A DNA stretch of 64,000 nt, from positions 159,997 to 223,996 of the forward strand of contig NZ_DDHJ01000010.1 of assembly GCF_002338065.1 (NCBI RefSeq), given 5' to 3'. Position 1 is the first letter of the stretch; every line of letters starts with the position of its first letter. This DNA comes from Pseudomonas sp. UBA1879. Its GTDB lineage: Bacteria > Pseudomonadota > Gammaproteobacteria > Pseudomonadales > Pseudomonadaceae. The notes below the pieces were generated by a model. The model made no database searches, was not told the DNA's origin, and saw only the letters and a program-made list of their open reading frames with translations. The position numbers and the translations under genes were made by a program. Below are positions 45,230 to 54,056 of this stretch, in pieces.

Positions 45230-46372
45230 TCACACCGACAGCTGCACCATTCGGTCACCCTGCACCTGCTCGCCCGGCCGTCGCTTGTTCACGGCCAGTT
45301 CGCCGATCTTGATCAGCCGTGCGCGGATCACATTGCGACTGAGCCCCAGCAGCTGCGCGGTATGCACCTGGTTGTAGTGGCTGAAGCGGTAGGCCGCGCG
45401 CAACAGCGCGTCTTCGACTTTCTCGTGCAAGGCGCCGGCCTGCTCTTCGAACAACTTCTGAAACGCCCGCGCCAGCAGTGCGTCGGTGGAATCGTCGACA
45501 ACGGGCGCTGAATCGTCCTGACGTTCCAGGCGCAGGTTCGACAGGCGCAGGTCGCTGGCCTGAATCACGCCGTTGCGGCAGATCAGCAGGGTGTGATGAA
45601 TGACGTTTTCCAGCTCGCGGATGTTGCCCGGCCAGCTGTAGGTGCGCAGCTTGTGTTCGGCCTCGCCGCTGATCTGGATCGGGCCGCAGCCCAGACGATG
45701 GCTGTACACCTCGATGAAATGACGGGTCAGCGGCATGATGTCGCCGGGGCGTTCACGCAAGGTGCTGAGCTCCAGATTGACCACATTCAAGCGATAAAAC
45801 AGGTCTTCGCGAAAGTGCCCGGCGTTGATCGCGCGTTCCAGCTGAACGTTGGTCGCCGCGAGCACCCGGACGTTGATCGGCGTGCTTTTGCGCGAGCCCA
45901 GGCGCACCACTTCGCGTTCCTGCAACACGCGCAGCAGCTTGACTTGAATGGCCATCGGCAGGTCGCCGATTTCGTCGAGGAACAACGTCCCGCCGTTGGC
46001 CTCTTCGAACCAGCCGGCCTTGGCGGTCAGGGCGCCAGTGAAGGCGCCTTTTTCGTGACCGAACAACTCGGCCTCGACCAGGGACTCAGAGAATGCCCCG
46101 CAGTTGACGGCCACGAAGGGCTGGTGGCGGCGGTCGCTCAGATTATGAATGTGACGGGCGACCAGCTCCTTGCCGGTGCCGGTTTCGCCCACGATCAGCA
46201 CGCTGGCGTCGCTCGGTGCGACCTGTTGGACGTGGGCCAGAAGCGCCTGGGATTTCGGGTCTTCGAACACCTGCGCGGTGGCGCGAATGGACGTCGCCAG
46301 GGCCGGGGAGGGCGGTAAGGTCAGTAGCTGCATGGGGATCACTTGTGGTTGAAACGGAACGCTGGCGGTCAT
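45230..46372 (-). CDS. Sigma-54-dependent activator, SfnR-like
   Basis: A 380-residue enhancer-binding protein lacking an N-terminal sensory domain. The AAA+ core has Walker A GETGTGKE (62-69), GAFTGA (109-114), which contacts sigma-54, and a SRLLR-type sensor region; the C-terminal HTH is HTAQLLGLSRNVIRARLIKIG. This bare architecture is that of SfnR, which activates genes for dimethyl sulfone/organosulfur use. A monooxygenase gene of the same pathway lies directly upstream on the same strand. GGAG precedes the ATG; a start at residue 14 is possible. Confidence 0.85.
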   Translation of the reverse strand: MTASVPFQPQVIPMQLLTLPPSPALATSIRATAQVFEDPKSQALLAHVQQVAPSDASVLIVGETGTGKELVARHIHNLSDRRHQPFVAVNCGAFSESLVEAELFGHEKGAFTGALTAKAGWFEEANGGTLFLDEIGDLPMAIQVKLLRVLQEREVVRLGSRKSTPINVRVLAATNVQLERAINAGHFREDLFYRLNVVNLELSTLRERPGDIMPLTRHFIEVYSHRLGCGPIQISGEAEHKLRTYSWPGNIRELENVIHHTLLICRNGVIQASDLRLSNLRLERQDDSAPVVDDSTDALLARAFQKLFEEQAGALHEKVEDALLRAAYRFSHYNQVHTAQLLGLSRNVIRARLIKIGELAVNKRRPGEQVQGDRMVQLSV

Positions 46373-46406
46373 GCGGGGAACTCCGTGTACGAATGCCGCC
46401 TAATAC

Positions 46407-46518
46407 CTTGTGGGAGCAGCCGGAGGTTACGACGGCCGCGAAAGCGGTGTGTCAGGCGATACATCCAACCCTGACCCGACGCAGTCGCTGCCGTCGTAAC
46501 CTCCGGCGTCTCCCACAG
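46407..46518. repeat. REPIN (GTCGTAACCTCCGGC class)
   Basis: CTTGTGGGAGCAGCCGGAGGTTACGACGGCCGCG and its inverse at 46481-46518 flank a 40-base spacer. It fills the space between the SfnR-like and MsuD-like genes. Confidence 0.85.
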
Positions 46519-46535
46519 GTCATGCGGTGAACGGG

Positions 46536-47672
46536 TTACTTCTGCGGTGGCAAATCGTTGGCGATCATCTCGCCGAACGGGCCGGTCAGGTTGGTGATGC
46601 CGCGTCCCGCCAGGCTGCGGTACGGCTCGGGCAGCAGCGGGAACACCAGCTCGGCGAAGCGATATGCTTCTTCCAGATGCGGGTAGCCGGAGAAAATGAA
46701 GCTCTCAATGCCCAAATCTGCGTATTCCTTGATCCGCGCTGCGACCTCCTCGGGATTGCCCACCAGCGCGGTGCCCGCACCGCCACGCACCAGGCCGACG
46801 CCGGCCCACAGATTGGGGGCAATTTCCAGGTTGTCGCGGCGACCGTCGTGCAGCGCCGCCATGCGGCGCTGGCCTTCGGAGTCGAAGCGGGCGAAGGATT
46901 TCTGCGCAGCGGCGATGGTCTCGTCGCTGATGTGTTCGATCAGGGTGTTGGCGGCTTTCCAGGCTTCTTCGCTGGTTTCGCGCACGATCACATGCAGACG
47001 AATACCGAACTTCACGGTGCGGCCGTTGCGCGCGGCGCGTTCGCGGATGTCGGCCAGTTTTCCGGCGACAGCGGCAGGGGGCTCACCCCAGGTCAGGTAC
47101 ACGTCCACTTGCTCGGCAGCCAGTTCGTGAGCCGCTTCGGAAGAGCCCCCGAAATACAGCGGCGGGTAGGGCTTCTGGATCGGCGGGTACAAGGCCTTGG
47201 CGTTCTGCACTTTCAGGTGTTTGCCTTCGAAGTCGACGGCTTCGCCTTGCAGCACGCGGCGCCAGATTTTCAGGAATTCGTCGGTGACTTCATAGCGTTC
47301 GCTGTGATCGAGGAAACTGCCGTCACCCCGGTTTTCGTCAGGGTCGCCACCGGTCACCACGTTGATCAACAGACGTCCGCCGGAAAGGCGATCCAGGGTC
47401 GCGGCCATGCGCGCGGACACGGTCGGAGAAATGATGCCGGGACGGATCGCCACCAGATAACGCAAGCGTTCAGTCAGCGGCACCAACGCCGAGGCGATCA
47501 CCCAGGAGTCTTCACAGGAGCGGCCGGTCGGGATCAACACACCGTGGTAGCCGAGGTCGTCAGCGGCCTGGGCCACCTGCTTCAAATAATTGAGCGTGAC
47601 CGGGCGCGCGCCCTTGGTGGTCCCCAGAAAATGGCCGTCGCCGTGGGTCGGTAGAAACCAGAAAACATCCAT
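46536..47672 (-). CDS. FMNH2-dependent alkanesulfonate monooxygenase (MsuD/SsuD)
   Basis: A 378-residue bacterial-luciferase-family TIM barrel. It is nearly co-linear with MsuD/SsuD: MDVFWFLPTHGDGHFLGT, HGVLIPTGRSCEDSW, RPGIISPTVSARMAATLDRL, INVVTGGDPDENRGDG, FGIRLHVIVRETSEEAW, GRRDNLEIAPNLWAGVGLVRGGAGTALVG. The enzyme cleaves alkane- or methanesulfonates to aldehyde and sulfite using FMNH2. The flavin reductase (msuE/ssuE) is not adjacent and must be supplied from elsewhere. AAGGATTTCTC precedes the ATG. Which sulfonates it takes is not clear. Confidence 0.93.
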   Translation of the reverse strand: MDVFWFLPTHGDGHFLGTTKGARPVTLNYLKQVAQAADDLGYHGVLIPTGRSCEDSWVIASALVPLTERLRYLVAIRPGIISPTVSARMAATLDRLSGGRLLINVVTGGDPDENRGDGSFLDHSERYEVTDEFLKIWRRVLQGEAVDFEGKHLKVQNAKALYPPIQKPYPPLYFGGSSEAAHELAAEQVDVYLTWGEPPAAVAGKLADIRERAARNGRTVKFGIRLHVIVRETSEEAWKAANTLIEHISDETIAAAQKSFARFDSEGQRRMAALHDGRRDNLEIAPNLWAGVGLVRGGAGTALVGNPEEVAARIKEYADLGIESFIFSGYPHLEEAYRFAELVFPLLPEPYRSLAGRGITNLTGPFGEMIANDLPPQK

Positions 47673-47739
47673 GAGAAATCCTTCGAGCGGAATCGGTGGC
47701 TTTTGGAATAAGTGCGCTAGTTATAGAGGTTGCGATTTA

Positions 47740-47757
47740 TTCCGTAAAAGAACGGAA
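47740..47757. promoter_or_regulatory. Perfect palindrome upstream of the MsuD-like gene
   Basis: TTCCGT-AAAAGA-ACGGAA, extendable by A...T to 7-8 bp arms, lies about 70 bases before the ATG. Its position fits an operator or activator site for sulfur control. Which protein binds it is inference. Confidence 0.45.
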
Positions 47758-47848
47758 TCCCATACTTTTAGAACGTAAAGAGATATGCGGGGTTTTACAT
47801 TTTGAAACCAACGGTGAGCGGCAGTGTTATTGTTGTGCGCGATTTCAT

Positions 47849-47939
47849 CTGTGGGAGCCGGCTTGCTGGCGAATGCGGTGTGTCAGCGATGGATGCGTCG
47901 ACTGACCTACCGCATTCGCCAGCAAGCCGGCTCCCACAG
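47849..47939. repeat. Perfect REPIN (GCCGGCTTGCTGGCGAA class)
   Basis: CTGTGGGAGCCGGCTTGCTG... (30 bases, 47849-47878) is a perfect inverse of 47910-47939, with a 31-base spacer. The perfect arms suggest recent origin. Related copies are at 48932 and 51283. Confidence 0.92.
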
Positions 47940-47970
47940 GTCATAAACCAAGCCTGACCAAAGAAGCCGC

Positions 47971-48885
47971 ATGACCTCAAAAAAAGAAGTGGCGCCGTTG
48001 CCCGAAGACCTCCGGGTGTTCCTCACTGTGGTCCGCAAGGCCGGTTTCGCTGCGGCCGCCGATGAACTCGGACTGTCGCCTGCGTACGTCAGCAAACGTA
48101 TCCAGATTCTTGAATCGACCCTGGCCACTCGCCTGTTGCACCGCACCAGCCGCAAAGTCGCGCTGACCGAGGACGGCGAGCGCGTGCAGCGTTGGGCGGT
48201 GCGGATTCTTGAAGATTTCCAGCGGCTACATGACGAATTGTCCGACGCCCATTCGGCCCCACGGGGCAAGTTGCACGTGTGCAGCTCGTTCGGCTTTGGC
48301 CGCAATCACGTCGCTCCGGCGATCTCGAAGTTTGCCGAAGCGTATCCCGACCTCGAGGTGCGCCTGGATCTGTTCGACCGGGTCGTCGATATCGTCAGCG
48401 AAGGCTTCGATCTGGAGATTCGTGTCGGTGACGACATTCCGGGTCAGCACATCGGCCGCCAGTTGGTGAGCAACCGGCGCGTGCTGTGCGCGGCCCCGGA
48501 TTACCTCGCGCGCCGAGGCATGCCTCAGCAGTTGACGGATCTGGAGCAGCACGACTGCCTAGTGATCAAAGAACGGGACAATGCATTCGGCATTTGGCAT
48601 GTGGAGCGTGACGGCGTGCGGCAGACCGTGCGGGTCAGCGGGCCGCTATCCTCCAACAGTGGCGAGATCGCCTTGCAATGGGCGCTGGACGGGCGCGGTG
48701 TGTTGCAGCGTTCGCTGTGGGACGTCAAACCCTTTCTGCAGCAAGGGCGGCTGGTGCAGGTGCTGCCTGCGTACACGGAAAGCGCCAATGTGTGGGCGGT
48801 GTACCCGACGCGGCTGGCCAATTCGGGGAAATTGCGGGTATGCGTCGAGTTTCTGCAGGCGCATTTTCAGGGGCTGTCGTTGTAG
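47971..48885 (+). CDS. LysR-family regulator (DmlR-like)
   Basis: A 304-residue LysR protein. The HTH (residues 12-70; LRVFLTVVRKAGFAAAADELGLSPAYVSKRIQ) is followed by an effector domain with the AAPDYLARRGMPQQLTDLEQHDCLVI segment, resembling the DmlR group that controls malate-like substrates. It is convergent with the LeuCD-like genes on the right. The link to them is only by position. The start is ATG at 47971. Confidence 0.85.
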   Translation: MTSKKEVAPLPEDLRVFLTVVRKAGFAAAADELGLSPAYVSKRIQILESTLATRLLHRTSRKVALTEDGERVQRWAVRILEDFQRLHDELSDAHSAPRGKLHVCSSFGFGRNHVAPAISKFAEAYPDLEVRLDLFDRVVDIVSEGFDLEIRVGDDIPGQHIGRQLVSNRRVLCAAPDYLARRGMPQQLTDLEQHDCLVIKERDNAFGIWHVERDGVRQTVRVSGPLSSNSGEIALQWALDGRGVLQRSLWDVKPFLQQGRLVQVLPAYTESANVWAVYPTRLANSGKLRVCVEFLQAHFQGLSL

Positions 48886-48931
48886 AAAAACCCCTTTTGC
48901 AGCGATGCCGGACTGCTTCTGGCCGCAGCGC

Positions 48932-49018
48932 GTGGGAGCCGGCTTGCTGGCGAATGCGGTGTGTCATTTAACGCATCAATGTCTGTCAGGACGCATTCGC
49001 CAGCAAGCCGGCTCCTAC
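48932..49018. repeat. REPIN (GCCGGCTTGCTGGCGAA class)
   Basis: GTGGGAGCCGGCTTGCTGGCGAATGCG and its inverse end CGCATTCGCCAGCAAGCCGGCTCCTAC face each other with a 33-base spacer, between convergent genes. Confidence 0.88.
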
Positions 49019-49052
49019 AGTTGGTGAGCGTGTCGTAAGCACTACGTCACGG

Positions 49053-49670
49053 TCACGAGAGCCACGGATTCTCCGCCAGGTGCTTTTGCTGAAACGCGAG
49101 AATCTGCTCCCGTTTCTGCAAGGTGCTGCCAATGGCATCCAGCCCTAGAAGCAGGGCGTTCTTCCTCAGCTCATCGATTTTGAACGGTATGACGTGCCCG
49201 TCTTGCAGACGAATTTCCTGCGCAGGCAAATCTACTTCGATGTGCGCGCTGTCGGCCTGGCTGATGACTCTGCCCAACGCCTGAACCTGCGCTTCGTCCA
49301 ACACGATGGTCAGCACGCCGTTACGTTGGCAGTTGTCGTAGAAAATCCCTGCGAAACTGCTGCCGATCAGCGCCCGGATGCCCATTTGCTTGAGGCCCCA
49401 GACGGCGTGTTCTCGACTCGACCCACAGCCGAAGTTCGGCCCGGTGACAAGGAATTTCGCGCCTTGCCAGCCCGTCTGATTGAGGATGAAGTCTGGGCTC
49501 GGCTCGCCCGACGGCAGAAAGCGCAGGTCGAAGAACAGCCCGCGATCCAGCCCGGCGCGGTCGATGCCTTTGAGAAACTGCTTGGGCATGATCACGTCGG
49601 TGTCGGTGTTGGCGGCCAGCATCGGCGCGGCCTTGCCGGTGACTTGAATAAACGGCTGCATCTCAGACAC
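49053..49670 (-). CDS. Isopropylmalate isomerase small subunit-like protein
   Basis: A 205-residue LeuD-fold protein. TDVIMPKQFLK, GPNFGCGSSREHAVWGL (the aconitase-swivel signature) and GSSFAGIFYDNCQRNGV are all present. It pairs with the LeuC-like protein upstream, whose stop it overlaps by eight bases. It may be a second leuD, or the small subunit of a dimethylmaleate/citraconate-type hydratase. Length and motifs are normal for the family. Confidence 0.9.
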   Translation of the reverse strand: MSEMQPFIQVTGKAAPMLAANTDTDVIMPKQFLKGIDRAGLDRGLFFDLRFLPSGEPSPDFILNQTGWQGAKFLVTGPNFGCGSSREHAVWGLKQMGIRALIGSSFAGIFYDNCQRNGVLTIVLDEAQVQALGRVISQADSAHIEVDLPAQEIRLQDGHVIPFKIDELRKNALLLGLDAIGSTLQKREQILAFQQKHLAENPWLS

Positions 49671-51084
49671 TCCCTTGCAGGCTGCGAACGTCGGTCAGGT
49701 GACCGGTGATGGCGGCGGCGGCCACCATGGCCGGGCTCATCAGGTGGGTGCGTGCGCCCGCGCCCTGACGGCCTTCGAAATTGCGGTTGGTGCTGGACGC
49801 GCAGCGGTCGCCGGGGGCAAGGACGTCGTCGTTCATCGCCAGGCACATCGAGCAGCCCGATTGCCGCCATTCGAATCCGGCGTCACGAAAAATCGCCGCC
49901 AGCCCCTCGGCCTCGGCCTGATCGCGCACAGCAGTGGAGCCGGGGACGATCATCGCGCGCACGTGCTCAGCCACCTGTTTGCCCCGCACGACCCTGGCCG
50001 CGTCACGCAGGTCTTCAATTCGGGCATTGGTGCAGGAGCCGATGAAGGCGTGGCTGATGACAATATCGCTTAATGGCATGCCGGGTTTCAGGCCCATGTA
50101 GGTCAGGGCGCGTCGCATGTCCTGGCGCAGGATCGGGTCGCCGATGCTTTCTGGATCGGGGACGCTGCCGTTGATCGAGGCGGCCTGATCCGGGCTGGTG
50201 CCCCAGGTGACCATGGGTTGCAGGTCGCGGGTATCGAGCTGGACGTCCCGATCAAAGACGGCGTCCGGGTCGCTGTGCAAGTTTTTCCATTTGGCGACAG
50301 CCTGCTCCCACAGCTTGCCCTTCGGCGCACGGGGTTTGTCTTTGAGGTAGGCGAAGACCTTCTCGTCCGGCGCCATGAACGCGCCCCGCGCCCCGGCTTC
50401 GACGGCCATGTTGCAGATGGTCATGCGCGCCTCGACGCTCAAGGCCGCGATGGTCGAGCCGGTGAATTCGATGGCATAGCCGGTGGCGCCCGACGCGCCG
50501 ATTTTGCCGATCAGCGCCATGATCAGGTCTTTAGACGTCAACCCGCTGGCGAGCTCGCCCTCGACGATGACGCGCATGGTTTTCAGGCGCTTGTAGACCA
50601 GCGTTTGCGAGGCCAGCAGGTGTTCGATCTCCGAGGTACCGATGCCGAAGCCGAACGCCCCCAGCGCGCCGTAGGTGGTGGTGTGGCTGTCTCCTGCGGC
50701 GATCACCATGCCCGGCAAGATGAAGCCCTGCTCGGGGGCGATTACGTGTTCGATGCCTTGCCGTTGGTCAAGGACGTCGAACAGCTCGATGCCGAATTTC
50801 TCGCAGTTGTCGGCCAGGTATGAGACCTGCAACGCACCCCCCGGATCGGCCATGGCGGCCACCCGCTGCGGCGCGGTGGGGTTGACGTGATCGACCACCG
50901 CCAGCGCGGTTTCCGGGCGCCACACGTCACGCCCGGCCTCGCGCAGGCCACTGAATGCCTGCGGGCTGGTGTATTCGTTGATCACCTGGCGGTCGATGTA
51001 CAGCAGCACATGGCCCTGGTCGTCGAGCGCGCACACGGTGTGCGAGTCGATGTGTTTGTCGTACAGCGTTCTTGCTTGCGTCAT
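49663..51084 (-). CDS. Isopropylmalate isomerase large subunit-like protein
   Basis: A 473-residue LeuC/aconitase-family protein with SCTNARIEDLRDAARVVRG and GCSMCLAMNDDVL, giving the three cluster cysteines. The N-terminus reads YDKHIDSHTVCALDDQGHVLLYIDR, where typical LeuC has a shorter form ending in a conserved histidine segment, so it looks like a divergent paralogue rather than the main LeuC. It is cotranscribed with the LeuD-like gene. The reaction could be isopropylmalate or a related acid isomerisation. Start ATG at 51084. Confidence 0.88.
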   Translation of the reverse strand: MTQARTLYDKHIDSHTVCALDDQGHVLLYIDRQVINEYTSPQAFSGLREAGRDVWRPETALAVVDHVNPTAPQRVAAMADPGGALQVSYLADNCEKFGIELFDVLDQRQGIEHVIAPEQGFILPGMVIAAGDSHTTTYGALGAFGFGIGTSEIEHLLASQTLVYKRLKTMRVIVEGELASGLTSKDLIMALIGKIGASGATGYAIEFTGSTIAALSVEARMTICNMAVEAGARGAFMAPDEKVFAYLKDKPRAPKGKLWEQAVAKWKNLHSDPDAVFDRDVQLDTRDLQPMVTWGTSPDQAASINGSVPDPESIGDPILRQDMRRALTYMGLKPGMPLSDIVISHAFIGSCTNARIEDLRDAARVVRGKQVAEHVRAMIVPGSTAVRDQAEAEGLAAIFRDAGFEWRQSGCSMCLAMNDDVLAPGDRCASSTNRNFEGRQGAGARTHLMSPAMVAAAAITGHLTDVRSLQGSV

Positions 51085-51282
51085 GGAAAGGCTCGCTTGG
51101 AAGGGATCACGGCCAGACAGGCTGTCGTCGCCATCTTAGGCAGGCGGAGAGGGGCATCAATGGCTGAAGGGTGAGGGCATGGGACATGGATCGTGTTTGA
51201 TGGGATGCGTGGCAGCTGAATCTGTACAGGGTAGGCGTATCACCACCTGACCTGGGGGAGAGTCTATGCTCGCTGGCAAACC

Positions 51283-51501
51283 GCATTCGCCAGCGAGCCG
51301 GCTCCCACAAGGGTCATGCATAGGTCATGGAATCTGCATGACGTCGTATTCGTGGGCCGGCTTGCTGGCGAATGTGGCGGATCATTCAACACATCAGCGT
51401 TTGATCCACTGCATTCGCCAGCGAGCCGGCTCCCACAAGGGTCATGCATAGGTCATGAAATCTGCATCGACGTCGTATTCGTGGAGCCGGGCTGCTGGCG
51501 A
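51283..51501. repeat. Direct repeat, 128-base period, with embedded REPs
   Basis: GCATTCGCCAGCGAGCCGGCTCCCACAAGGGTCATGCATAGG... begins at 51283 and again at 51411; each copy runs about 88-90 bases to a TTGCTGGCGAA-like end and differs by a few bases. The GCCGGCTTGCTGGCGAA REP class is part of each. Confidence 0.8.
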
Positions 51502-51590
51502 AGAGGGCGTGCCCGTCGATGCGGATGACAAGGACCCACCGCTTTCGTCCCAGAGTGTGTAAAAACGTCGCGAGCGAAGAGGAGGCAAGG

Positions 51591-51613
51591 CAAAAACAGG
51601 CGCCGAAGCGCCT
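51591..51613 (-). terminator. Terminator of pitA
   Basis: On the minus strand, AGGCGC-TTCG-GCGCCT followed by GTTTTTG lies 31 bases beyond the pitA stop. Confidence 0.85.
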
Positions 51614-51643
51614 ATGAAGGAGAGCACGTGAAGCGTTTGAACC

Positions 51644-53257
51644 TCAGAAAATCTGGGTGAAGAACCAGTACAACCCGCCGGAAAGCAGAATCGCCGCGGG
51701 CAGGGTCAGGACCCAGGCCATCGCCAGGTTACGCAAGGTGCGCATTTGCAGTCCGGAGCCGTTGGCAACCATGCTGCCCGCCACGCCGGAGGACAGTACG
51801 TGAGTGGTCGAGACCGGCAGGCCGTACATGTCCGCCGCGCCAATGGTGACCATGGCCACGACCTCTGCCGACGCGCCTTGGGCGTAGGTCATGTGGGTCT
51901 TGCCGATTTTTTCGCCAACGGTCACGACGATGCGTTTCCAACCGACCATGGTGCCCAGCCCTAGCGCGATGGCGACTGCGATCTTCACCCATAACGGGAT
52001 GAAGCGGGTGGCGGTGTCGATCTGCTGCTTGAACAGGTCCACCTTGCCTTGGGTGTCGGCGTCGAAATGGCCGACCTTGGCCTTGTCCATCAAACGAATG
52101 GCCTCGGAGGTCAGGTACATGTCGTTACGCACGTTGGCGGTGGCCTCGGCCGGAACTTTCGACAGCGAACCGTAGCTCGCCACCTGATCGCCGATCTTGC
52201 CGGCCATCACGGCCAATGCGGGCACCAGCTCCGGCGTCGGCTGTTTGTCGCGAATGAACGTGGACAGGGTCTGGCGAGAGTCCGCAGGAGCAGGCAGCGG
52301 TACGGCTTTGGTCAGCGCCTGTTGGGTGACTTGCGCCACCGCGGCGAACTGCACTGACTGATCGGCAGGCATCGCGCGGTTCAACGCGTAGGCCATCGGC
52401 AGGGTGCCGACCAGAATCAGCATGATCAGGCCCATGCCTTTCTGGCCGTCGTTGGAGCCGTGGGCGAAGGACACGCCGGTGCAGGTCAGGATCAGCAGGC
52501 CGCGAATCCAGATCGGCGGCGGGGCGCTGCCTTCCGGGGCTTTGTACAGCGCGCGGTTCTTCACGAACATGCGCAGCGCCATCAGCAGCAGCGCCGCGCA
52601 GGTGAACCCCACCAGCGGCGAGAGCAGCAGCGAATAACCGATTTTGGTAGCTTGCGACCAGTCCACACCGCTGGTGCCATCGCGGCCATGCATCAGCGCG
52701 TTGGCGACGCCAACGCCGATGATCGAGCCGATCAGGGTGTGCGACGAAGACGCTGGCAGGCCCAGCCACCACGTGCCGAGGTTCCAGAGAATGGCGGCGA
52801 TCAGCAGGGCGAAGATCATCGCGTAACCGGCAGACGAGCCGACTTGCAGGATCAGCTCCACCGGCAGCAGGGCGATGATCCCGAACGCGACCGCACCGCT
52901 GGAAAACAGCACGCCGAGAAAGTTGAACGCCCCCGACCAGAGCACCGCGACGTTCGGCGGCAGGGAGTGGGTGTAGATCACCGTGGCCACGGCGTTGGCG
53001 GTGTCGTGGAAACCGTTGACGAACTCGAAACCCAGCGCGATCACCAGCGCGACACCAAGGAGGATGAACGGGGTCCAGGTCGTCACCACCGTGCCCAGAT
53101 CGTCCATGTCCGACTTCAGACTGAACGCGGTGTACAACAGGCCCAGGCCGAGTACGACGAAAAAGATCACCATCGTCAGCATGCTGGGCTTGCGCGCGAA
53201 CTGAGAACTCAGCCCTGCGCCTTTCAAGGAGCCTTGAGCCAATGTAGGGGTCGCCAT
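51644..53257 (-). CDS. pitA: Low-affinity inorganic phosphate transporter
   Basis: A 537-residue PiT-family permease. GFEFVNGFHDTANAVATVIYT is the N-terminal PiT signature, and a C-terminal equivalent GLPVSTTHVLSSGVAG is at about 485-500. About 11 helices surround a large cytoplasmic loop (300-420). It imports metal-phosphate complexes with protons. It has no PhoU partner next door. Start ATG at 53257, with AGGATTGTGAATC upstream. Confidence 0.93.
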   Translation of the reverse strand: MATPTLAQGSLKGAGLSSQFARKPSMLTMVIFFVVLGLGLLYTAFSLKSDMDDLGTVVTTWTPFILLGVALVIALGFEFVNGFHDTANAVATVIYTHSLPPNVAVLWSGAFNFLGVLFSSGAVAFGIIALLPVELILQVGSSAGYAMIFALLIAAILWNLGTWWLGLPASSSHTLIGSIIGVGVANALMHGRDGTSGVDWSQATKIGYSLLLSPLVGFTCAALLLMALRMFVKNRALYKAPEGSAPPPIWIRGLLILTCTGVSFAHGSNDGQKGMGLIMLILVGTLPMAYALNRAMPADQSVQFAAVAQVTQQALTKAVPLPAPADSRQTLSTFIRDKQPTPELVPALAVMAGKIGDQVASYGSLSKVPAEATANVRNDMYLTSEAIRLMDKAKVGHFDADTQGKVDLFKQQIDTATRFIPLWVKIAVAIALGLGTMVGWKRIVVTVGEKIGKTHMTYAQGASAEVVAMVTIGAADMYGLPVSTTHVLSSGVAGSMVANGSGLQMRTLRNLAMAWVLTLPAAILLSGGLYWFFTQIF

Positions 53258-54056
53258 GATTCACAATCCTGTTGAGATGGGATAACGCCCATGATCATTT
53301 CAAAATGTGACAGAGATGCGACGCAGGTCAGGGATATGGCGGATTTGGGGCGGTAAGGGACGGGTGGTGCTGAAAAAAAGTCCGTTAGCGATAGGGCGCT
53401 GCGAAATCGCTGGAAGCGTCTGGATGGTGGGCAGAGGCCGTTGGTCTTGCATCGGTGTACGCATGCTGAAGCGCTGTAGGAAATGCTGGAGACACGGCCG
53501 CGGCGACGGCGTCGGGTCAGTCGGTGAAGTGATATTTGACACACCGTCTTCGCGGCCGTCGTGCCTCCGGCTGCTCCTACCGGTTCAGCGCCGAGTCTTG
53601 AATGTCGGCACGCCGCCGATCCTGTGGGAGACGCCGGAGGGACGACGGCAGCGATGGCGTCGGTTCAGTCGGTGAAGTGATGTTTGACACACCGTCTTCG
53701 CTGCCGTCGTGCCTCCGGCTGCTCCTACCGGTTCAGCGTCGAGCTTTGAATGTCGGTACGCCGCCGATCCTGTAGGAGACGCCGGAGGGACGACGGCAGC
53801 GATGGCATCGGGTCGGTCGGTGAGGTGTTATCTGACCCACCGCATTCGCTGCCGTCGTGCCTCCGGCTGCTCCTACAGATTGGGCGCCGAGTCTTGAATG
53901 TTGGCACGCCGCCGATCCTGCGGGAGACGCCGGAGGGACGACGGCAGCGATGGCGTTGGGTCAGTCGGCGAAGTGTTATCTGACACACCGCGTTCGCGGC
54001 CGTCGTGCCTCCGGCTGCTCCTACCAGTTCAGCGCCGAGTCTTGGATGTGGGTGGC
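53258..54056. other. Gap between pitA and zntB, mostly REPIN array
   Basis: 799 bases. The left 230 bases hold the pitA promoter zone; the rest is the tandem array listed separately. No gene is supported. Confidence 0.6.
53490..54050. repeat. Tandem REPIN array, 148-base period
   Basis: The start of the unit, GCCGTCGTGCCTCCGGCTGC, occurs at 53555, 53703, 53851 and 53999: spacing exactly 148, 148 and 148. Between them lie an opposite-strand REP (GGAGACGCCGGAGGGACGACGGCAGCG) and a GTCAGTCGGTGAAGTG spacer with few changes. A partial unit at each end gives about 3.7 copies. Each unit is one REPIN plus its linker, multiplied in tandem. Confidence 0.93.

Larger units (their letters stand above)
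51085..51643. other. Intergenic region with repeats between leuC-like and pitA
   Basis: 559 bases without a supported gene. It holds the two direct repeat copies at 51283 and 51411 and a terminator for pitA at 51591. The leuC-like promoter must be in 51085-51260. Confidence 0.6.

Noticed and set aside
47849..49018. CRISPR array
   Set aside because: The repeats are inverted REP pairs with irregular spacing, not direct repeats with unique spacers; no cas genes are present.
53307..53675. Plus-strand frame of 122 codons within the REPIN array region
   Set aside because: Its coding consists of REP sequence; open frames here come from the repeats themselves.
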